Assembly (NCBI GenBank): GCA_016201575.1
Contig: JACQCN010000146.1
Span: 1-9,349, forward strand
Length of the DNA stretch: 9,349 nt
Origin: Candidatus Rokuibacteriota bacterium
Lineage (GTDB): Bacteria > Methylomirabilota > Methylomirabilia > Rokubacteriales > CSP1-6
Reading direction: 5' to 3'
Numbering within the stretch: the first letter of the stretch is position 1; every line of letters starts with the position of its first letter. The notes beneath the pieces are model-generated. The model searched no databases, was not told the origin of the DNA, and saw nothing but the letters and a program-made list of their open reading frames with translations. Positions 5,859 through 9,349 of this stretch are shown one piece after another. The position numbers and the translations under genes were made by a program.

Positions 5859-7411
5859 ATCTTCCGCGCGCGCCCGGTCCAGTAGCGGTCGCGCAGCTCG
5901 CGCTTCAGGATCTTGCCGTAGGCGTTCTTGGGCAGCGCCGGCAGGAGCTCGACCGAGTGCGGCTTCTTGTAGGAGGCGAGCCCGCGCTGGCAGTGCTCGA
6001 TGATGTCGGCCTCGGTCACCTGCGCGCCGGGCCGGGGCACCACCAGCGCCTTCACCGTCTCCCCCCACTTCTCGTCGGGCACGCCGATGACGGCGACCTC
6101 GAGCACCGCCGGGTGCGCGCAGATGACCTCCTCGATCTCGCGCGGATAGATGTTCGAGCCGCCGCTGATGATCATGTCCTTCTTGCGGTCGGTGATGTAG
6201 ACGTAGCCGTCCGCGTCGACGCACCCGATGTCGCCGGTGTGCAGCCACCCGCCCCGGAGGGTCTCGGCGGTCGCCTCGGGCTTCTGCCAGTAGCCCTTCA
6301 TCACCAGGTCGCTCCGCACGACGATCTCGCCCATCTCGCCGGCGGGTACGTCCCGGTCCGCTCCGTCCACGACGCGGACCCGGACACCGGTGACCTCGCG
6401 GCCGGCCGAGGCCAGGCGGCGGAGCTTCACGGGATCGTCGCCCGCCAGGTGCTCCTCCTTCGGCAGCGTGGTGCAGGTCATCGGCGCCTCGCCCTGAGCG
6501 AAGAGCTGGACGAAGATCGGCCCGAACGCGCCGAGCGCCTCCAGGAGCTGCTCCACGTACATGGGCGCGCCGCCGTAGAAGATCGTGTGCAGGCTCGAGA
6601 GGTCGTAGCGCGCGCGGTCGGGGTGCGTGGTCAGCATGTGGATCATCGTCGGCACCAGGAACAGCGTGGTGACGCGGTGGCGCTGGATCGCCGCGAAGAT
6701 CCGCGGTGGGTCGAACGCGCGGGTGTCCGGAAAGGCGTTGGCGGCCCCCCGCCCGACGTGGTGAAAGAGCGAGAGGCCGGAGCCGTGGGTGATGGCGGCG
6801 GCGTGGAGCAGCACGTCGGTCGGGCGCGCCGGGTTGATGTCGAGGAGGAACTGCTCGACCATCGTGAGCAGGTTGCGGTGCGTGAGCATCGCGCCCTTGG
6901 GATGTCCCGTGGTGCCGGAGGTGTAGAAGAGCCAGGCGAGGTCGTCGGGCTCGATCCGGACGTCGGGCGGCGTGTCGGGCTGCCCGTGCAGCGCGGGCTC
7001 GTAGCCGGGGTCGCCGGCGTCGCCGCCCACGCAGACGAAGTGCTTGACGGTTTGCAGGTTCTTTCGCACCGGGGCGAGGTGCTCGATGAACTCGGCGCCG
7101 TAGACGAGGATCGTCGCGCCGGAGTCGTTGATCATGTACTCGTGCTCGGCCGGGTGCAGCCGCACGTTCATCGGCACCACGGCCATCCCCGCCTTCATCG
7201 GCGCCAGGATCGTCTCGAGCCCCTGGTAGCAGTTCGGCAGCAGCATGGCCACGCGGTCGCCCGGCTGCCCGCCCATCCCGCGGAGGGCATGGGCGAGGCG
7301 GTTCACGCGCGCCTCGGCCTCGCGGAACGGGATCACGGTGTCGCCCTGGATCCAGGCCGGGCGGTCGGGATGGCGCAGCGCCGCGCGGGTGAGCAGGTGA
7401 CCGACGTGCAT
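5855..7411 (-). CDS. AMP-forming acyl-CoA ligase (class I adenylate-forming, FadD-like)
   Basis: A 518-residue cytoplasmic enzyme that activates a carboxylic acid to its CoA thioester through an acyl-adenylate. The phosphate-binding loop is YTSGTTGHPKG (163-173). LFAQGEAPMT (303-312) is the A5 region, TGDI (392-395) carries the ribose-binding Asp, DRKKDMIISGGSNIYP (408-423) forms the hinge, and Lys500 in PKNAYGK is the adenylation lysine. Length and motifs are complete, so the enzyme should be active. The A5 sequence QGE in place of the common YGxTE matches a medium/long-chain FadD-like subgroup, but chain length cannot be read. GGAGG lies five bases before the ATG at 7411. Its stop overlaps the MFS start and 44 bp separate it from the COG2403 gene upstream. 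Confidence 0.9.
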   Translation of the reverse strand: MHVGHLLTRAALRHPDRPAWIQGDTVIPFREAEARVNRLAHALRGMGGQPGDRVAMLLPNCYQGLETILAPMKAGMAVVPMNVRLHPAEHEYMINDSGATILVYGAEFIEHLAPVRKNLQTVKHFVCVGGDAGDPGYEPALHGQPDTPPDVRIEPDDLAWLFYTSGTTGHPKGAMLTHRNLLTMVEQFLLDINPARPTDVLLHAAAITHGSGLSLFHHVGRGAANAFPDTRAFDPPRIFAAIQRHRVTTLFLVPTMIHMLTTHPDRARYDLSSLHTIFYGGAPMYVEQLLEALGAFGPIFVQLFAQGEAPMTCTTLPKEEHLAGDDPVKLRRLASAGREVTGVRVRVVDGADRDVPAGEMGEIVVRSDLVMKGYWQKPEATAETLRGGWLHTGDIGCVDADGYVYITDRKKDMIISGGSNIYPREIEEVICAHPAVLEVAVIGVPDEKWGETVKALVVPRPGAQVTEADIIEHCQRGLASYKKPHSVELLPALPKNAYGKILKRELRDRYWTGRARKI

Positions 7412-7430
7412 GGAGTCCTCCGCGGCTCAG

Positions 7431-7449
7431 CGGCCCGGGAAGCGGGCCG
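7431..7449 (-). other. GC hairpin between COG2403 and ligase genes
   Basis: CGGCCCG (7431-7437) and CGGGCCG (7443-7449) are perfect complements around a five-base loop in the 44-bp gap. It lacks a T-run, so it may be an mRNA-processing or stability element rather than a terminator. It lies about ten bases upstream of the ligase ribosome site. Confidence 0.35.
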
Positions 7450-7455
7450 GCCGTT

Positions 7456-8757
7456 TCACAGGTCCTTCAGCAGCTCCTCGAAGCCCGGGCGGCCGACCTC
7501 CTCGATCCGGTAGCGCGCGCGCACGACGGGGCGCGTCACGGTGAGGCTCCGGCGGATGTCGATGGGCGTGCCGAGGAGGACGGCGTCGCAGGGCGTGGCC
7601 TCGATCGTCGCTTGGAGATCGGCGATCTGCGCGTCGCTGTAGCCCATCGCGGGGAGGACGGGGCCGAGCGTCGGGAACTCGATGAAGACGTCGCGCAGGC
7701 TGCCCCGCGCGTAGGGGCGCGGGTCGACCAGCGTGGCGCCGTGCGTCCGCGCCGCCAGCTCCGCGGCGCCGGCGGGCATGCCGCCGTGGGTGACGGTGGG
7801 GCCGTCCTCCACCGCCAGCACCGTCTTGCCGCGGATCGCCTCCGGAGTCTCCACGCTGATCGGCATCCGCGTGTCGACGATCGTCGCGCGCGGGTTGAGA
7901 CAGGCGATCGCCGCCGTCACCGTCGCCACCGCCGCCGGCGGGGCCGTGTCTTCCTTGACGATCACCGCGACGTCGGCCATGCGGAGGTTCGCCTCGCCCG
8001 GGTGGTAGCGCGACTCGTGGCCGGGGCGATGGGGATCGACGAGGCAGAGGTGGAGCGTGGGCGTGAAGAACGGGAGGTCGTTGTTGCCGCCGTCCCAGAC
8101 GATCACGTCGGCCTCGGCCTCCGCCTGCGCCAGGATCGCCGCGTAGTCGACGCCGGCGAAGACGACGGTGCCGGCCTCGAGGTGCGGTTCGTACTCCTCC
8201 CGCTCCTCGAGCGTGACACCCGCCCGGTCGAGGTCGGCGAGCGTGGCGAAGCGCTGCACGCGCTCGGCGAGCAGGTCGCCGTAGGGCATCGGGTGGCGCA
8301 CGACCGCGACGCGGCGCCCGCGCGATTTCAGGATCTCGGCGATCCGCCGGCTCACCGCGCCCTTGCCGCAGCCGGTCCGCACGGCGCACACCGCCACCAC
8401 GGGCCGGGTCGAGGGCAGCATGGTGCGGCGCGGGCCGAGCAGCGTGAAGTCGGCGCCGGCGGCGAGGCTCACGCTGGCCAGGTGCATGACGTGCTCGTGG
8501 CTCACGTCGCTGTAGGCGAAGACGACCTCGTCGATGCCGCGCTCCCGGATCAGGTGCGGCAGCCTGTCCTCGGGCTCGATCGCGATGCCCTGGGGATAGC
8601 GCGCGCCCGCCAGCGCCGGCGGGTAGCGGCGCCCCGCGATGCCGGGGATCTGGGCCGCGGTGAACGCCACGACCTCGGTGTCCGCGTCGTCGCGGTAGAC
8701 GGTGTTGAAGTTGTGGAAGTCGCGCCCGGCCGCTCCCATGATGACGACGCGCCGCAT
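7456..8757 (-). CDS. COG2403 cyclic 2,3-diphosphoglycerate synthetase-like P-loop protein
   Basis: A 433-residue protein of the predicted-GTPase family that includes archaeal cyclic 2,3-diphosphoglycerate synthetase. A Rossmann-like N-terminal part (MRRVVIMGAAGRDFHNFN) precedes the P-loop region AVRTGCGKGAVSRR (125-138). Family blocks follow: VRHPMPYGDL (153-162), LEEREEYEPH (183-192), WDGGNNDLPF (221-230), VDPHRPGHE (240-248) and YHPGEANLRMADV (251-263). The Walker A residue after GK is Gly133 where Ser or Thr is expected, and VKED (267-270) stands where many relatives have NK-D. Bacterial members occur where cyclic diphosphoglycerate is unknown, so the true reaction is uncertain. Its ATG follows the preceding stop by two bases, so the two genes are co-translated. 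Confidence 0.85.
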   Translation of the reverse strand: MRRVVIMGAAGRDFHNFNTVYRDDADTEVVAFTAAQIPGIAGRRYPPALAGARYPQGIAIEPEDRLPHLIRERGIDEVVFAYSDVSHEHVMHLASVSLAAGADFTLLGPRRTMLPSTRPVVAVCAVRTGCGKGAVSRRIAEILKSRGRRVAVVRHPMPYGDLLAERVQRFATLADLDRAGVTLEEREEYEPHLEAGTVVFAGVDYAAILAQAEAEADVIVWDGGNNDLPFFTPTLHLCLVDPHRPGHESRYHPGEANLRMADVAVIVKEDTAPPAAVATVTAAIACLNPRATIVDTRMPISVETPEAIRGKTVLAVEDGPTVTHGGMPAGAAELAARTHGATLVDPRPYARGSLRDVFIEFPTLGPVLPAMGYSDAQIADLQATIEATPCDAVLLGTPIDIRRSLTVTRPVVRARYRIEEVGRPGFEELLKDL

Positions 8758-8759
8758 CG

Positions 8760-9137
8760 CTAGCCGCCCAGCTCGCGGCGCACCTGCCGCGCCCCCGCCG
8801 CCAGCGCCTCCAGCTTGCGCCGGCAGACCCAGCGCGGCGTCTCCCAGAAGCCGCAGTCGGGGTTGAGCCAGAGCTTCCGCGGTTCCACGTGACGGAGCAG
8901 CAGGCGGATGCGCGCCGCCACCTCGTCGGCGGACTCCGCCTCGAAGGCCTTGACGCCGACGACGCCCGCGCGCTCCTGGTCGCGCAGCGCCAGCCCGGTC
9001 GCGTCCTCCAAGAGCTCGGCCACGTCGGTCGGGCCCAGGCGGCCGGCGGCGATGGCCTCGCGGGCGAGCCAGAGCCAGCCGGGCAGCCCGTGGCTCCCGA
9101 CCACCGTGGTCGGCAGCAGCGGCAACGCATCGGGCAT
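8760..9137 (-). CDS. Methionine-synthase (MetE C-domain)-like protein with most of its centre deleted
   Basis: A 125-residue frame whose ends match a much longer cobalamin-independent methionine-synthase-like TIM-barrel family (usually about 330-380 residues). The first part, LLPTTVVGSHGLPGW to LALRDQERAGV (about 7-59), is the normal N-terminus. It runs straight into VGVKAFEAESADEVAARIR and LWLNPDCGFWETPRW, the normal C-terminus. Only the last zinc ligand, Cys95 in NPDCG, remains; the His-x-Cys and Glu ligands of the middle region are gone. Catalysis is therefore not expected. I chose the ATG at 9137, nine bases after GAGAGG; the ATG at 9146 abuts that site. It heads the operon and is divergent from the hydrolase at 9200. 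Confidence 0.8.
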   Translation of the reverse strand: MPDALPLLPTTVVGSHGLPGWLWLAREAIAAGRLGPTDVAELLEDATGLALRDQERAGVVGVKAFEAESADEVAARIRLLLRHVEPRKLWLNPDCGFWETPRWVCRRKLEALAAGARQVRRELGG

Positions 9138-9199
9138 CAGCACCATCCTCTCAGTTCCGCGCTATAGTCGTGGCCGGACCAACACCCCGGAGGTGCGGC

Positions 9200-9349
9200 G
9201 TGCCCCTGCTCGACCGACCAGGCGGATCCCTTCACTACGAGATCACGACCCTGACGCCGCCGTGGCGCCAGGATCCGCCCACGATCCTCTTCCACCACGG
9301 CGTCGGAATCACGGCCGACACCTGGCTCGAATGGCTTCCGATTCTAGCC
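9200..9349 (+). CDS. Alpha/beta hydrolase, N-terminal part (runs off the window)
   Basis: Fifty codons open to the right edge. After a short lead with LHYEI (11-15), the segment TILFHHGVGITADTWLEW (28-45) matches the strand and oxyanion-hole HG-G motif of alpha/beta hydrolases (HHGVG, 32-36) and the following aromatic-rich helix. The catalytic Ser, Asp and His lie outside the window, so substrate and activity are unknown. GGAGG at 9189-9193 is six bases before the GTG start. About 60 bp separate it from the divergent operon, with a TATAGT at 9163-9168 as the only -10-like sequence. Confidence 0.75.
   Translation, partial: MPLLDRPGGSLHYEITTLTPPWRQDPPTILFHHGVGITADTWLEWLPILA

Noticed and set aside
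4173..5885. 570-codon plus-strand reading frame over DinB and MFS genes
   Set aside because: Antisense shadow of high-GC genes; charged low-complexity protein with no ribosome site or family motif.
5855..6248. N-terminal extension of the MFS frame back to 6248
   Set aside because: It reads through the ligase gene in another frame and yields Arg/His-rich sequence unlike a permease N-terminus.
6480..6500. Unusual A5 motif (FAQGEAP) in the ligase as a sign of inactivation
   Set aside because: QGE-type A5 motifs occur in a FadD-like subgroup, and the glutamate and all other catalytic motifs are present.
7431..7449. GC hairpin as a rho-independent terminator
   Set aside because: No T-run follows on either strand and the downstream ligase seems to belong to the same operon.
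5957..7513. 518-codon plus-strand reading frame opposite the acyl-CoA ligase
   Set aside because: Shadow of the ligase, which carries all adenylation motifs on the minus strand.
7612..8763. 383-codon plus-strand reading frame opposite the COG2403 gene
   Set aside because: Shadow frame; His, Arg and Asp-rich and without recognisable motifs.

Overview
The window is a high-GC bacterial chromosomal segment. Gene order, strong GC bias at third codon positions and product mix (SCP-x-type thiolase, AMP-forming acyl-CoA ligase, COG2403 GTPase, cobalamin-independent methionine-synthase-like protein) resemble uncultured soil or subsurface lineages such as Rokubacteria/Methylomirabilota. That placement is an inference from style and was not tested. 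No rRNA, tRNA, CRISPR array, insertion sequence or phage gene was seen.

Left block (1-1185, minus strand): a complete SCP-x-type thiolase whose stop codon shares a base with the start of a next gene cut by the window edge. The few visible codons of that gene fit a DUF35-type zinc-ribbon partner. Upstream lies about 580 bp with a good sigma70-like promoter and two leader hairpins pointing right, plus one doubtful small minus-strand reading frame.

Central block (1766-3798): an envelope and signalling cluster. On the plus strand are a Pal/OmpA-like lipoprotein and a STAS anti-sigma-factor antagonist. Converging on them is a compact minus-strand operon: a previously unlisted 58-residue single-span membrane protein with a near-perfect Shine-Dalgarno, a PilZ-like protein lacking the c-di-GMP motifs, and a canonical PilZ protein. 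The operon is preceded by a sequence matching a sigma54 -24/-12 element. The STAS and PilZ genes overlap at their stop codons.

Right block (4095-9137, minus strand): an operon-like series running from a methionine-synthase-like protein, through a COG2403 cyclic-2,3-diphosphoglycerate-synthetase-like GTPase, an acyl-CoA ligase and an MFS permease, to a DinB-family protein. Three of these five genes look damaged: the methionine-synthase-like gene has lost its middle but stays in frame, the permease appears to lack two membrane helices, and DinB has a frameshift. The COG2403 protein also has changes in two nucleotide-binding motifs. A divergent alpha/beta hydrolase starts at 9200 and runs off the right edge.

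Working model: the outer blocks deal with acyl-CoA chemistry and a poorly understood metabolic operon that is either decaying or misassembled. The centre is a small c-di-GMP/partner-switching envelope module.
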